A stretch of 64,000 bases of DNA from contig JAGWSF010000090.1 of NCBI GenBank assembly GCA_028876385.1, positions 1-64,000 on the forward strand, given 5' to 3'. A program made the position numbers and the translations under genes. Position 1 is the stretch's first letter; every line of letters starts with the position of its first letter. The notes beneath the pieces were generated by a model. It saw nothing but the letters and a program-made list of their open reading frames with translations. It was not told where the DNA came from and ran no database searches. Shown here piece by piece: positions 18,533-28,110 of this stretch. Source of the stretch: Acidobacteriota bacterium. Lineage in GTDB: Bacteria; Actinomycetota; Acidimicrobiia; Acidimicrobiales; Palsa-688.

Positions 18533-19219
18533 GTGATCGAACTGGAGCTGCGCAACGACGTCTACCGCCGCCCGCTGGCCACCGCCCTCGACCGGCTCGG
18601 CCTGCGCGAGGGGTGGGTCTGCGCCGACGTGGGCGCCGGCGGCGGGGACGTGACCGTGGCCCTGGCCCGCATCGTCGGGCGCGACGGGAGGGTCTATGCG
18701 GTCGACTCCGACCCGGCGCGTCGCGACGAGGTGGCCGAGGTCGCGGCAGCAGCAGCCCAGGCACAGGTAGTCGCCGTGACTCAGGCGGGGGAAGAGCTCA
18801 CCCTCCCTGAGCCACTCGACCTGGCCTTCTGCCGGTTCCTCCTACTGCACGTGCACGACCCTTCGGTGGTTCTGCGCCGGATGGGCCGGGCCGTGCGCAA
18901 CGGGGGTTGGGTGGTCGCCCAGGAGCCGGTGACCTCGGCCGGGCGGGTGGACGGCCTGCCCTTGTCGATGCCCGACGCCCGCCACCCCGACGTCGGCGCG
19001 CTGCTGCCGGCCCTCGTTCGAGACGCCGGGCTCGAGTTGATCGACGCCTGGGCCGAAGCCCCGGCGTGGGCCGGTCCCTCTCCGGTTTCTGACTACCTGC
19101 AAGCCATGACCGACGTCGACCCCGGGGATGTGCCCATCCTGCTCCCCCCCCTCGTGACGGTGGTAGCCCGTCGAACCTCGGGCTTCGAGGCCACCGGTAG
19201 CAGCGCGGACTTCGATTAG
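18533..19219 (+). CDS. Class I SAM-dependent methyltransferase
   Basis: About 228 residues from a GTG at 18533. Motif I (CADVGAGGGDVTVAL), acidic motif II (VYAVDSDP) and the post-motif LAFCRFLLLHV are typical of small-molecule methyltransferases. An upstream start at 18401 would overlap the divergent hydratase gene and include a GCCTGCCTG tandem repeat (about 18465-18495), so the later start is preferred although no ribosome site is clear. Substrate unknown. It lies between two ethylmalonyl-CoA pathway genes but need not share their role. Confidence 0.75.
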   Translation: MIELELRNDVYRRPLATALDRLGLREGWVCADVGAGGGDVTVALARIVGRDGRVYAVDSDPARRDEVAEVAAAAAQAQVVAVTQAGEELTLPEPLDLAFCRFLLLHVHDPSVVLRRMGRAVRNGGWVVAQEPVTSAGRVDGLPLSMPDARHPDVGALLPALVRDAGLELIDAWAEAPAWAGPSPVSDYLQAMTDVDPGDVPILLPPLVTVVARRTSGFEATGSSADFD

Positions 19220-19246
19220 GACCATCCGGCTGGATAGCCTCGGGGC

Positions 19247-20845
19247 ATGCCCACTGCCGAGCCAGACCTCGCCGCAGCCGCCGACGCCATTGCCGTGGCC
19301 CGCTCCGCCGTGGAGACGGCCACCCGCCGCCTGGCGGCCGAGGGACGGGACGCGGCCGACGCCCACCAGGCCGTGCTCTACGATCTCGCCCACGGCGCGG
19401 CCGCCGTCGAGACCGCCCGTGTGGCCCTTGACTACGGCTCCCACGGGCCGACCGAGGCGGCCCTGGCCGTAGCCTTCGCCGCCGAGGCGGTGTGGGATCT
19501 GGCTGGGCGGATACTGGGCCGGGAGCAGTCCTGGGGCCTGGAGCCCGACGCCCTGGATGGGGCCATGCCGGTGGTGCGCAACTACCGCCACCCGGACTTC
19601 CTGGCGACACTGGCCGACGTTCCGGGTTCGTCCCATCTCGACGGGGACTTCGATCTCGTCGCGTCCACGTTCCGTCGCTTCGCCGAGGAGCGGATAGCCC
19701 CCGTGGCCGAGGGCATACACCGGCACAACGAGGACATCCCCGAAGACATCATCCGTGGCCTCGGTGACCTGGGGGCTTTCGGCCTGTCCATCCCCGAGGA
19801 GTACGGCGGCTTCGCCACCGGCGGGGAGCACGACTACATGGGCATGGTCATCGCGACAGAAGAGCTGTCACGTGCTTCGCTCGGAGCCGGAGGGTCGCTC
19901 ATCACCCGGCCCGAGATTCTGGCCCGGGCCCTGCTCAAAGGGGGCACCGAGGAGCAGAAGCGGGCGTGGCTGCCCCGCCTGGCCACGGGCGAGGTGATGG
20001 CCGGCGTCGCGGTCACCGAACCGGACTACGGGTCGGACGTGGCCGGCATCACCTTCGCCGCCAGCCCGGTGCAGGACGGCTGGTCCCTCTCCGGCACCAA
20101 GACCTGGTCGACCTTCGCGGCCAGGGCCGACGTGTTGATGGTCCTGGCCCGCACCGATCCGGATCGCAGCCGGACCCACCGGGGCCTGTCGCTGTTCGTG
20201 GTGCCGAAAGAGCGGGCCACGGGTCACGGCTTCAGCTTGAGCCAGCCCGGTGGGGGACGTCTTGAAGGGCGCGCCATCGACACCATCGGCTACCGGGGCA
20301 TGCACTCCTATGAGCTCTCCTTCGACGGGTGGGTCGTTCCCCACGACCACCTGGTCGGCGGAACCGACGGGATCGGCCGGGGCTTCTACCTGCAGATGGA
20401 GGGCTTCGAGAACGGCCGGCTGCAGACCGCGGCCCGAGCCGTCGGCGTCATGCAGGCGGCCTACGAGGCGGCCCGCTCGTACGCCGAGAACCGGATCGTG
20501 TTCAACCGTCCCATCGCCGAGTACCAGCTGACCCGGGTGAAGCTGGGGCGCATGGCAGCCATAATCCAGGCGTCCCGCCAGTACATGTACGAGGTGGCCC
20601 GGCTCATGGCCAAGGGGGAAGGGGCGCTCGAGGCCTCCATGATCAAGGCCTACGTGTGCCGGGCCGCGGAGTGGGTGTCGCGCGAGGCCATGCAGATCCA
20701 CGGCGGCATGGGTTACGCCGAGGAATACGCGGTCAGCCGCCTCTTCGTCGACGCCCGGGTCCTGTCCATATTCGAAGGCGCCGACGAGACCCTGGCGCTC
20801 AAGGTCGTGGGCCGTCGCCTCCTCGAGGCGGCGGCCGCGAGCTAG
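19247..20845 (+). CDS. mcd: Acyl-CoA dehydrogenase, probable (2S)-methylsuccinyl-CoA dehydrogenase
   Basis: 532 residues. The C-terminal 390 residues are a full acyl-CoA dehydrogenase (VAVTEPDYGSDVAG, TKTWSTFAARAD, AMQIHGGMGYAEEY). About 145 residues of extra helical N-terminus precede it; Mcd of the ethylmalonyl-CoA pathway is known for such an N-terminal extension and a length near 550. Neighbouring MaoC and CoA-ester-lyase genes supply the next two steps. Mcd oxidises methylsuccinyl-CoA to mesaconyl-CoA with electrons passed to ETF. A different long-form acyl-CoA dehydrogenase remains possible. Confidence 0.82.
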   Translation: MPTAEPDLAAAADAIAVARSAVETATRRLAAEGRDAADAHQAVLYDLAHGAAAVETARVALDYGSHGPTEAALAVAFAAEAVWDLAGRILGREQSWGLEPDALDGAMPVVRNYRHPDFLATLADVPGSSHLDGDFDLVASTFRRFAEERIAPVAEGIHRHNEDIPEDIIRGLGDLGAFGLSIPEEYGGFATGGEHDYMGMVIATEELSRASLGAGGSLITRPEILARALLKGGTEEQKRAWLPRLATGEVMAGVAVTEPDYGSDVAGITFAASPVQDGWSLSGTKTWSTFAARADVLMVLARTDPDRSRTHRGLSLFVVPKERATGHGFSLSQPGGGRLEGRAIDTIGYRGMHSYELSFDGWVVPHDHLVGGTDGIGRGFYLQMEGFENGRLQTAARAVGVMQAAYEAARSYAENRIVFNRPIAEYQLTRVKLGRMAAIIQASRQYMYEVARLMAKGEGALEASMIKAYVCRAAEWVSREAMQIHGGMGYAEEYAVSRLFVDARVLSIFEGADETLALKVVGRRLLEAAAAS

Positions 20846-20854
20846 GGGCGGCCC

Positions 20855-21793
20855 TCAGCTGGCGCTTCGGGTCCGGCCCGCCCGCTGACCCTTGCGCACC
20901 AACATCTCGGCCACCTTCCGGGATGCCTCGTCGATCATCTCGTCTCCGAACATGACAGCGCCCTTGCGATCGCCTTCGGTGGCCTGCCGGTAGGAGTCGA
21001 GCACATCCCAGGCCTTGTCGAACTGCTCCTGGGTCGGTGAGAACACCTCGTTGACGATCGGAATCTGATCGGGGTGGAGGCTCCACTTGCCGTCGAACCC
21101 GAGTATCTGGCTGCGCCGGGCGTAGTCCCGGAAGCCCTCCGGGTCGCGGACCTTGACGTACGGGCCGTCTATGACCTGGAGTCCGGTGGCCCGGCCGGCC
21201 ATCAGGATCTTCATGAACACGTAGTGGAAGTAGTCGCCGGGGTAGTCCGGGATCTGCAGGCCACCTGACAGGGACGGCATTCCCATCGAAGCCGACATGT
21301 CCACCGGGCCGAGGATCACCGTCTCTAGGCGCGGGGATGCCGCGCAGATCTCCTCCACGTTGATCAGGCCCTGGGCCGTCTCTATCTGGGCCTCGATACC
21401 GATGTGACCGGTCGGAAGCCCGTGGTTGATCTCCACCTGCGTCAGGAGCAGGTCCATGGCCACCACCTGCGCCGCCGACTGCACCTTGGGCAGCATGATC
21501 TCGTCGAGTCGCTCGCCCGCCTGGCCCACGACTTCGATGACGTCCCCGTAGGTCCAGCGGGTGTCCCAGGCGTTGACCCTGACGCACAGCACGGCGTCGC
21601 CCCAGTCCTGCTCACGTATGGCTTTAACCACCCGCGCCCGGCTCTCCTCCTTCTCCAGGGGGGCGACCGCATCCTCGAGGTCGAGGAAGTACATGTCGGC
21701 TCCGAGACTGGGGGCCTTGGCCATGAACTTCTCGCTGGAACCGGGCACGGCGTGGCAGGAACGGCGGGGGAGGGTACGCGAGCGGGCGGACAT
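20855..21793 (-). CDS. HpcH/HpaI-CitE-like lyase, probable L-malyl-CoA/beta-methylmalyl-CoA lyase
   Basis: About 312 residues from the ATG at 21793; a GTG at 21817 would add eight residues but overlaps the DUF885 stop. The CitE fold is clear: VPGSSEKFMAKAPSLGADMYFLDLEDAV, the acidic IGIEAQIETAQGLINVEEI and GFDGKWSLHPDQI. In the ethylmalonyl-CoA pathway Mcl1 splits beta-methylmalyl-CoA into glyoxylate and propionyl-CoA. It converges on the Mcd-like gene with only 9 bp between stops. Citrate lyase beta is unlikely as no alpha or gamma subunit is nearby. Confidence 0.85.
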   Translation of the reverse strand: MSARSRTLPRRSCHAVPGSSEKFMAKAPSLGADMYFLDLEDAVAPLEKEESRARVVKAIREQDWGDAVLCVRVNAWDTRWTYGDVIEVVGQAGERLDEIMLPKVQSAAQVVAMDLLLTQVEINHGLPTGHIGIEAQIETAQGLINVEEICAASPRLETVILGPVDMSASMGMPSLSGGLQIPDYPGDYFHYVFMKILMAGRATGLQVIDGPYVKVRDPEGFRDYARRSQILGFDGKWSLHPDQIPIVNEVFSPTQEQFDKAWDVLDSYRQATEGDRKGAVMFGDEMIDEASRKVAEMLVRKGQRAGRTRSAS

Positions 21794-21803
21794 GGCCCGG
21801 ATG

Positions 21804-23042
21804 CTACGGGCTGCCACCCTCCGAAACCAGTTGATCAGGAATCAACTGGTCGCTGATCAGGCGCTCGAAGCGGGCGGCGTCGCCGCCGACGAACTCACGA
21901 CAGAGCCGGAAGCCATCGATGTAACAGAACTGGTAGGCGCGCCAGGTGGGATCGGTTAGGAACTGAACCGACTTGTCGGCCCGCGCCGGCGGCCGCAGGG
22001 CCCAGCGCTGAAGGTAGAGAGACGCCTGGTCAGGGGACCACCCCCTGTCGTGCACTCCGATCGCCGCGTTGCCGACGACTCGACCCAGATTCTCCCCGGC
22101 TAGCGCGACCTGTTCGGCGACCGCGGCGTCGTAGGGAATGCCCAGCGGCTTGAGGTGGGATTCGACGAGCTGCTCCGGCCGGGCCCCGGCTATCACCTCG
22201 AGGCCGAGATCGGCCAGGCCTTCGGCGATCAGGCACTGGGGGGTCCCCACCAAGAAGATGGTTTCCTCCATCTGGCGCCGCTGGCGGACCAGGCCGGCCT
22301 CCTTGCGACTGTGCTCGGTGTGATGACCCGGGTAGGACTCGTGGGCCACCACGTGGGCCAGCGTCAGCGACAGGATGGGCAGGTCGGTGTTCATGGCCAC
22401 CCGGCTGCGCAGGTCGCCGAGGTAGTAGTTGAAACCGCTCCACGGTTTGTCCTGCTCCAACACGAAGTCGACCCGCTCGCCCTCGGGGAGGCCGAACAGC
22501 CGCCGGGTCCGGTCCCGGAAGTCCTCGGCGAGGGAGTGGATGGCGGCGTCGAGACGCCCGGGGACCACCACCTGGGCCTCCCGCCAGGTGTTGTACCGAT
22601 CGGCCAGCGACCCACCGGTGCGCGGTAACACCTCGTCGAGGCGGCGGTGGGCCTGGGCGAACTCCTCCTCATCGGTCCAGTTCGGCCTGACCCCGTAGCA
22701 GGCCTCGATCTCATCCAGATAGGCGATGTCCTCTCCGGCCAGCTTCCGGGCGCTCATGTGCAGCCCCCGGACCTGAGCGGCGATCCACGCCCGTCGATGG
22801 GGGTCGAGCAGGCCGTCGGTCTCGAGGTCGGCAAGCAGGCGGCGGGCGTCGTCGACCAGAACCGACGGAGCCGCCGCCGGGGCGGCCGCGACCCCCTCGC
22901 TCAGCTCCGGCGGCCCGTAGTAGGCGTCGACGAAACCATCCACATGGCGACCGAGTGACAGGCCCAGATGCAGGTAGCGCCCGACGATCTGGTCGGCCGG
23001 GCTCCAGTCGGACCGTCCTTCTACGTAGCTGTCACCGCTCAT
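21804..23042 (-). CDS. DUF885-family zinc metallopeptidase-like protein
   Basis: 412 residues from the ATG at 23042 (MSGDSYVEGRSDWSP), which has GGGGAG about 13 bases upstream. The gluzincin-like motif HESYPGHH is intact, with LIAEGLADLGLE (third ligand region) downstream. DUF885 proteins are predicted zinc-dependent peptidases; the substrate is not known. The stop lies 11 bp before the lyase ATG on the same strand, so the two could be co-transcribed. Confidence 0.85.
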   Translation of the reverse strand: MSGDSYVEGRSDWSPADQIVGRYLHLGLSLGRHVDGFVDAYYGPPELSEGVAAAPAAAPSVLVDDARRLLADLETDGLLDPHRRAWIAAQVRGLHMSARKLAGEDIAYLDEIEACYGVRPNWTDEEEFAQAHRRLDEVLPRTGGSLADRYNTWREAQVVVPGRLDAAIHSLAEDFRDRTRRLFGLPEGERVDFVLEQDKPWSGFNYYLGDLRSRVAMNTDLPILSLTLAHVVAHESYPGHHTEHSRKEAGLVRQRRQMEETIFLVGTPQCLIAEGLADLGLEVIAGARPEQLVESHLKPLGIPYDAAVAEQVALAGENLGRVVGNAAIGVHDRGWSPDQASLYLQRWALRPPARADKSVQFLTDPTWRAYQFCYIDGFRLCREFVGGDAARFERLISDQLIPDQLVSEGGSP

Positions 23043-23103
23043 ATCCGGGCTACTCCCCTCTCGACGTCCGCGGTCCCGATGCCTGCCTGAGCGGCTCGGC
23101 GGC

Positions 23104-23910
23104 TCAACCGGCCACCCGGAACAGTTCCGGAGCAGCCGGACACGTCGTCGCTGCCAGCCCCTCAACGGTTTCGACGAGGCCGCCCGGCCCTACGACCTGG
23201 CTCACCAGGGCGGCGGGCACCACCTCGGCCGATCGGTACCACGGCTCCTCCCCCGAGCCGTCCAGTCGCGACACCAGAGCGTCCCATAGCTGAACGGGGA
23301 GCACTCGCCCGACCGCCGTCACGGCCCACACCGGCACCTGCTGATGGCAGGCCACGGCGGCCGCCGCCAGCGACCCGGGGACGGCCAGGACACCGGCCGG
23401 ACCGGCGGCGCACGCCTCCACGATCACCAGGTCGGCGACCACCGCCGCAGTGGCCGCCCCCGACTCGGGTACGAGCTGGACCTCGTGGTCGCGCTCGGCG
23501 AGGCGCCGGGCCAGGTGGGCGCCCTCACCCCGCCAGTCGACGACCAGCACCTCCACATCCCCGCGGCGTCGTAGGGCGTCGGTCACCACGTCGGGCCAGC
23601 CGATGACCACCACCGTCGCCGAGTCGGGCAGGGCGTCGGCCAGCTGTATTGCGGTGCGGTCCTCCTCCAGTTCCTCGGCGGCCCGGCGGCCGGCGGCGGC
23701 CGGGTCCTCCTCCCGGAGCATCCGGGCCGAGAGCCACCACACCGGACCGGCCTCCACGTGGCGGTCAACCAGGCGTCGGCAGGCCGGGACCAGCCCGGCG
23801 GGCTGCGATCGGGCCATCTGGACGAGGGCCGCAGCCGCCTCGCAGGCCACTACCGCGGGATCGGCTCCAGTCGCCCGGGCGACGTAGCGCAGGTGCTCTA
23901 TCGGGTGCAT
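23104..23910 (-). CDS. IF-2B-like (eIF-2B alpha/ribose-1,5-bisphosphate isomerase fold) protein
   Basis: 268 residues. A helical N-terminus (MHPIEHLRYVARATGADPAVV) is followed by a Rossmann-like part: VVVIGWPDVVTDALRRRG, VEVLVVDWRGEG and VADLVIVEACAAGPAGVLAVPGSLA. That order matches actinobacterial proteins labelled IF-2B-like, which are not translation factors but may be isomerase-like. The catalytic pattern is too weak to name a reaction. Confidence 0.6.
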   Translation of the reverse strand: MHPIEHLRYVARATGADPAVVACEAAAALVQMARSQPAGLVPACRRLVDRHVEAGPVWWLSARMLREEDPAAAGRRAAEELEEDRTAIQLADALPDSATVVVIGWPDVVTDALRRRGDVEVLVVDWRGEGAHLARRLAERDHEVQLVPESGAATAAVVADLVIVEACAAGPAGVLAVPGSLAAAAVACHQQVPVWAVTAVGRVLPVQLWDALVSRLDGSGEEPWYRSAEVVPAALVSQVVGPGGLVETVEGLAATTCPAAPELFRVAG

Positions 23911-23938
23911 CGCTCCCGTTGTAGCGCGTTCCGCCGCC

Positions 23939-24442
23939 CTAGTGACCCGGTTTGAACACCATCAGGTACACCGCTCCTATCACCAGGATGTTGAACGCGC
24001 CCCAACCGAGATTGACCCGCCGCTCCATTCTCTGCAGTTCCATGGCGTCCGGCGCCCTGGTCTCGGCGCTCTCACCGGGTCCCATCGGCTTCTCGAGCTT
24101 CTGGACCAGGGCCATGTAGCGGCGCTGGTTGGGCCGGATCCATCCGTGGAGGATGCCCACATCGACGACGGCTACCGCCAGAGCAGCCGAGACCCACGCC
24201 TGTCCGAAGCCATACTGCTTGTGGCTCGCGCCCACGGCGGCGATCCCGAACAGGATCGCCGCGTAGACCAGCGCCTCAGCCAAACCGGACACCATTTTGT
24301 TTACTTCGAGTACTGCGCTCGTTCCCCCCCCGGTGCGACGCTGGGCCAGGCTCACGTACAGCCCGTTGTAGGCCAACGCCCCGAATCCCGCGACGACGCA
24401 GACGAGGTGCAGCACGACCAGGACGTTGAAGCCGGTTCCCAT
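23939..24442 (-). CDS. DUF2269-like four-helix membrane protein
   Basis: 167 residues from the ATG at 24442 (MGTGFNVLVVLHLVCVVAGFG). Four membrane segments: residues 6-28, about 52-70, 81-98 and 141-160. The layout resembles small DUF2269-type integral membrane proteins. A GTG 90 bases upstream would add a GC-rich, non-family N-terminus encoded partly by a CCCACCACGT tandem repeat (about 24497-24522), so I reject it. Function unknown. Confidence 0.65.
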   Translation of the reverse strand: MGTGFNVLVVLHLVCVVAGFGALAYNGLYVSLAQRRTGGGTSAVLEVNKMVSGLAEALVYAAILFGIAAVGASHKQYGFGQAWVSAALAVAVVDVGILHGWIRPNQRRYMALVQKLEKPMGPGESAETRAPDAMELQRMERRVNLGWGAFNILVIGAVYLMVFKPGH

Positions 24443-24594
24443 CGCGGCGAAGGTAGCCGCGCCGGCCCCCCGGCGCCCATACCGACCGGCGTCGGCGTCC
24501 CACCACGTCCCACCACGTCCCACCAACGCCACGGGACCTCAACTATGCCGGCGGGGTGGGGGCCCGGGCCCCAACTCCCGCGCCGACCCCTTTC

Positions 24595-24722
24595 TGTGAA
24601 CCGATTGGGGCATCTGTGAACCATAAGTGCGACATAGCCGCAGTTTGGGTGCACAGTCGATGAGTTTCGTTCACAAAGGGACGTGCAGCACTTATTGTAA
24701 ATATATGAAAAGCACTTATAAG
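24595..24722 (+). promoter_or_regulatory. Repeat-rich promoter region of DUF559 gene
   Basis: Three copies of TGTGAAC (24595, 24615, and inverted at 24669-24675) and three of GCACTTAT (inverted at 24623-24630, direct at 24688-24695 and 24712-24719) lie within 128 bp. The two direct GCACTTAT copies, 24 bp apart, touch a good promoter: TTGTAA (24695-24700), 16 bases, TATAAG (24717-24722). The region is AT-rich compared with its surroundings. The arrangement suggests cooperative regulator binding. Confidence 0.55.
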
Positions 24723-24737
24723 CAGGCTGAGCGGTTC

Positions 24738-25658
24738 ATGAGGGACCAGCACTCGCTCATAACTCGGCACCAAGCCGTGTCCCTGGGTCTGTCCCCCGCC
24801 GCGATCCGCCACTACCTCGACTCCGGCCGCTGGGAGAAGATCCATCCAGGCGTCTACACCACTTGCAGCGCCGCCCCGACCGCCGAACGGGACCTCCTCG
24901 CCGCCTGCCTGGGAGCCGGACCCCGCTCCGCCGCTTCCCACCGGTCCGCCGCGTGGCTGCTCACCCTGTGCGAGGCTCCGGCGCATCCGGTGGTCACTCT
25001 CCCCTACCGCTCACGCTCGAATCTACGCGGCGTGACGGTCCACCGCAGCCGTGACCTCGACCCCGGGCGGGTTCTCGTGCGCAGGGGCATCCCCTACACC
25101 GACGCCTTGCGAACCCTCACGGACCTGGCCGGCGAGATGGACGAACCCGAGCTGCTCATGGTGACAGATCGGGCGCTGGCCAACCGCCTTGTCACCACGG
25201 GAGGCTTGACCGCAGAGATTGCGCGCCGATCAGCTCCGGGGCGGCGGGGTCCCGCCCGGCTGGCCCGCATGCTTTCGGCCCGTGGGTTCGTCGGTGGGCC
25301 TGAGCCGACGGTGCTCGAAGCCATGGCCATGCGACTGTTCCGCCGGTGGGGTATTCCGCTGCTCGACCGGGAGGTGAAGATCGGTCCCGACGGTCGCTAC
25401 CGAATCGACTTCCTCATCGCAACTCACCTGGTCGTCGAAGTCGATGGATACGCATACCACTGGAGTCCCGAGGACAAGGCCTACGACGATGCCAGGCGCA
25501 ACCGTTTGAGGGCGAGCGGGCTGACGGTTCTCGTCTACGACTGGAGGGCGGTTCGCTTCGAGGAGCGACGGATAGCCGGCGAGATTCTCTCCGCCCTGCG
25601 TCTGGCCCGCACATCCGAAGTCGGAGCCACCGACCCGAGCGCCGTCCCCACCGCCTGA
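24738..25658 (+). CDS. AbiEi-antitoxin-like HTH protein with DUF559 nuclease-like domain
   Basis: 306 residues from the ATG at 24738, chosen because the -10 box ends only 15 bases before it and the protein then starts with the usual HTH (LITRHQAVSLGLSPAAIRHYLDSGRWEKIHPGVY). The C-terminus has the DUF559/VSR-like pattern: RIDFLIATHLVVEVDG, YH, then YDDARRNRLRASGLTVLVYDW. Such solo proteins are frequent in actinobacteria, often several per genome; role uncertain (regulation or defence). No AbiEii partner is next to it. ATGs at 24660 and 24705 are alternatives. Confidence 0.8.
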   Translation: MRDQHSLITRHQAVSLGLSPAAIRHYLDSGRWEKIHPGVYTTCSAAPTAERDLLAACLGAGPRSAASHRSAAWLLTLCEAPAHPVVTLPYRSRSNLRGVTVHRSRDLDPGRVLVRRGIPYTDALRTLTDLAGEMDEPELLMVTDRALANRLVTTGGLTAEIARRSAPGRRGPARLARMLSARGFVGGPEPTVLEAMAMRLFRRWGIPLLDREVKIGPDGRYRIDFLIATHLVVEVDGYAYHWSPEDKAYDDARRNRLRASGLTVLVYDWRAVRFEERRIAGEILSALRLARTSEVGATDPSAVPTA

Positions 25659-25690
25659 CCGGCACCCGATCCGGGCGCCGCTCATCCCCC

Positions 25691-27088
25691 TTACTTGACG
25701 ATGCCGCCCCTGGTCATGGCCTCCACGTCGAGCGCCTTGTCCACTTCCTCCTCACTGAGGAGGCCTCGCTCCAGCACGATCGACCGCAGATCCTTGTTCT
25801 CGGCCACGGACGCCTTGATCACCTTGGCCGCCTCTTCGTAGCCAATGTAGGGGTTGAGAGCGGTCCCGATGGAGGGCGACGACAGGGCGTAGATACGGCA
25901 GCGCTCCACGTCGGCCTCGATGCCCACGATGCACTTATCGGCAAATGCCACACTCACCGCGGCCAGGAGCCGGATGGATTCGAGCAGGTTGCGGGCGATC
26001 ACCGGGAGCATGACGTTCAGCTCCAGGTTGCCGGCCGCCCCGCCGAAGGCCACTGCGGCGTCGTTGCCGATGACCTGGGCCACCACCTGAGATACCGCCT
26101 CGGGCAGGACCGGATTCACCTTTCCGGGCATGATCGACGATCCGGGCTGCAGGTCCGGAATGCGGATCTCGGCCAGACCGGTACGGGGTCCACTGCCCAT
26201 CCAGCGCAGGTCGGTGGCGCACTTGTAGAGGGACACCGCGATGGTACGCAGGACGCCCGAGGCCTCGACCAGAGCGTCGCGGGCGCCTTGCGCCTCGAAA
26301 TGGTCCCGGGCCTCGGTGAGGGGGAGGTTGCGGGATTCGGCGAGCCTCTTGATCACCCGCGGGGCGAAGGTCTTGGGAGCGTTGATCCCGGTTCCGACGG
26401 CCGTGCCGCCGAGGGGCAGTTCGGCGATCCTCGGCAGGCTGGCTTCGAGACGCTCGATGCCGTGCTCCACCGCAGCCGCGTAACCGCCGAACTCCTGGCC
26501 GAGGGTGACCGGCGTGGCATCCATGAGATGCGTCCGGCCCGACTTGACGACCGACTTGAACTCCTTGGCCTTGCGCCGGAGGGCTTTGGCCAGGTGGTCG
26601 AGGGCGGGTACGAGCGTGTAGCGGATTTCGGTAGCCGCAGCGACATGGATCGCCGAGGGAAACACATCGTTGGACGACTGCGAAGCGTTGACGTGGTCGT
26701 TGGGATGGACCTTGGCGCCGAGGCGCTCCGAGGCCAGAGTGGCGAGCACCTCGTTCATGTTCATGTTGGTCGAGGTTCCCGAACCGGTCTGGTAGACGTC
26801 GATGGGGAACTGGTCGTGCCACTGCCCTGCGGCTACTTCGGCGGCCACGGCGCTGATGGCGTCCGCGATCTTTCTGTCCACCGTCTTGAGGCGGGCGTTC
26901 TCCTCTGCGGCGGCACCTTTGATGGCGGCGAGGGCCGAGATCAGGGACCGCTCCACGGTCGTTCCCGAAATGGGGAAGTTCTCGACAGCCCGCTGGGTCT
27001 GGGCCTGCCACTTGGCGGTGGCGGGTACCCGCACTTCCCCCATGGAGTCATGCTCGATCCGGAACTGCCCCTGCTGCTCGCTGGTCAT
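25691..27088 (-). CDS. fumC: Class II fumarate hydratase
   Basis: 465 residues from the ATG at 27088 ([19 protein letters not shown]). Fumarase/aspartase signature [24 protein letters not shown] and the substrate-site [18 protein letters not shown] are complete. It hydrates fumarate to malate in the TCA cycle. Its stop faces the DUF559 stop 32 bp away. Housekeeping gene; the frame upstream of the ATG is open by GC bias only. Confidence 0.97.
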   Translation of the reverse strand: MTSEQQGQFRIEHDSMGEVRVPATAKWQAQTQRAVENFPISGTTVERSLISALAAIKGAAAEENARLKTVDRKIADAISAVAAEVAAGQWHDQFPIDVYQTGSGTSTNMNMNEVLATLASERLGAKVHPNDHVNASQSSNDVFPSAIHVAAATEIRYTLVPALDHLAKALRRKAKEFKSVVKSGRTHLMDATPVTLGQEFGGYAAAVEHGIERLEASLPRIAELPLGGTAVGTGINAPKTFAPRVIKRLAESRNLPLTEARDHFEAQGARDALVEASGVLRTIAVSLYKCATDLRWMGSGPRTGLAEIRIPDLQPGSSIMPGKVNPVLPEAVSQVVAQVIGNDAAVAFGGAAGNLELNVMLPVIARNLLESIRLLAAVSVAFADKCIVGIEADVERCRIYALSSPSIGTALNPYIGYEEAAKVIKASVAENKDLRSIVLERGLLSEEEVDKALDVEAMTRGGIVK

Positions 27089-27168
27089 ACCCGGACCGTA
27101 TGCAGACCTGGGCGCAGGGGTCAAGACGGGACCGTCCGGCACCCGTGGACTGCCGTAGCATCCTGACC

Positions 27169-28110
27169 ATGCGCATCGGAATCCACAGCGGGCTGACAGG
27201 GCGCGCCGAGAACGCCATAGACGACCTGCTCGACTCGGCCCGATTGGCCCACGAACACGGGCTGGACTTCTGGGTACCCCAACTGAGCGACATCGACGCC
27301 CTGACCGCTCTGGCGCTCGTGGGCCGCGAGATTCCGGGCCTGCGAATCGGGACGGCCGTGGTGCCGACCTATCCGCGCCACCCGATGGTGATGGCCATGC
27401 AGGCTCTGACCGTCCAGGCCGCCACCGGGGGTCACCTGACCCTGGGCATCGGCCTCTCCCACCAGGTGGTAATCGAAGGCGCCTACGGCATGGATTTCTC
27501 CAAGCCGGTCCGCCACATGCGCGAGTACCTGTCCATCCTCATGCCCCTGGTCAACGAGGGAAAGGTCGACTTCCAGGGTGAAGAACTGGCAGCTCGCACC
27601 TTCTCCCCCATGAAGCCCGCCGGTGCAACCCCACCTCCGGTGCTCGTGGCCGCACTCGGCTCGCAGATGCTCGACCTCGCCGGGAGGCTGGCCGACGGAA
27701 CCGCGCTGTGGATGGTCGGTCCACGCACCATCGCCGAGCACATCGTTCCCCGGATCACGGCATCCGCGTCCAAGGCCGGGCGACCGGCTCCCCAGATAGT
27801 GGCCGGCCTGCCGGTATCGGTCACCGCCGACGCCGCCGCCGCTCGGGAGAAGGCGGCGTCGGCCTTCGGCTTCTACAACAACCTCCCTTCCTACCGGGCC
27901 ATGCTCGACAAGGAAGGGGCCGATGGACCCGCCGACGTGGCCATCGTGGGCGACGAGGAGACGGTGGCATCCCATCTGCGGCACCTGGCCGATGCGGGAG
28001 CGACCTCGCTCAGTCTTCCCATATTCGGCACCCCCGAGGAGAAAGCTCGGACGCTTCGGCTCCTAGCCGAACTCGCGACGCAGGTCTCCCAGCCGGAAGG
28101 GTCCCGATGA
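27169..28110 (+). CDS. LLM-class F420-dependent oxidoreductase
   Basis: 313 residues from the ATG at 27169. The barrel pattern is clear: [38 protein letters not shown] and [12 protein letters not shown]. It is translationally coupled (ATGA at 28107-28110) to the quinone oxidoreductase-like gene downstream, so the two probably act in one pathway, with hydride transfers through F420 and NAD(P)H. Substrate unknown. Confidence 0.9.
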   Translation: MRIGIHSGLTGRAENAIDDLLDSARLAHEHGLDFWVPQLSDIDALTALALVGREIPGLRIGTAVVPTYPRHPMVMAMQALTVQAATGGHLTLGIGLSHQVVIEGAYGMDFSKPVRHMREYLSILMPLVNEGKVDFQGEELAARTFSPMKPAGATPPPVLVAALGSQMLDLAGRLADGTALWMVGPRTIAEHIVPRITASASKAGRPAPQIVAGLPVSVTADAAAAREKAASAFGFYNNLPSYRAMLDKEGADGPADVAIVGDEETVASHLRHLADAGATSLSLPIFGTPEEKARTLRLLAELATQVSQPEGSR

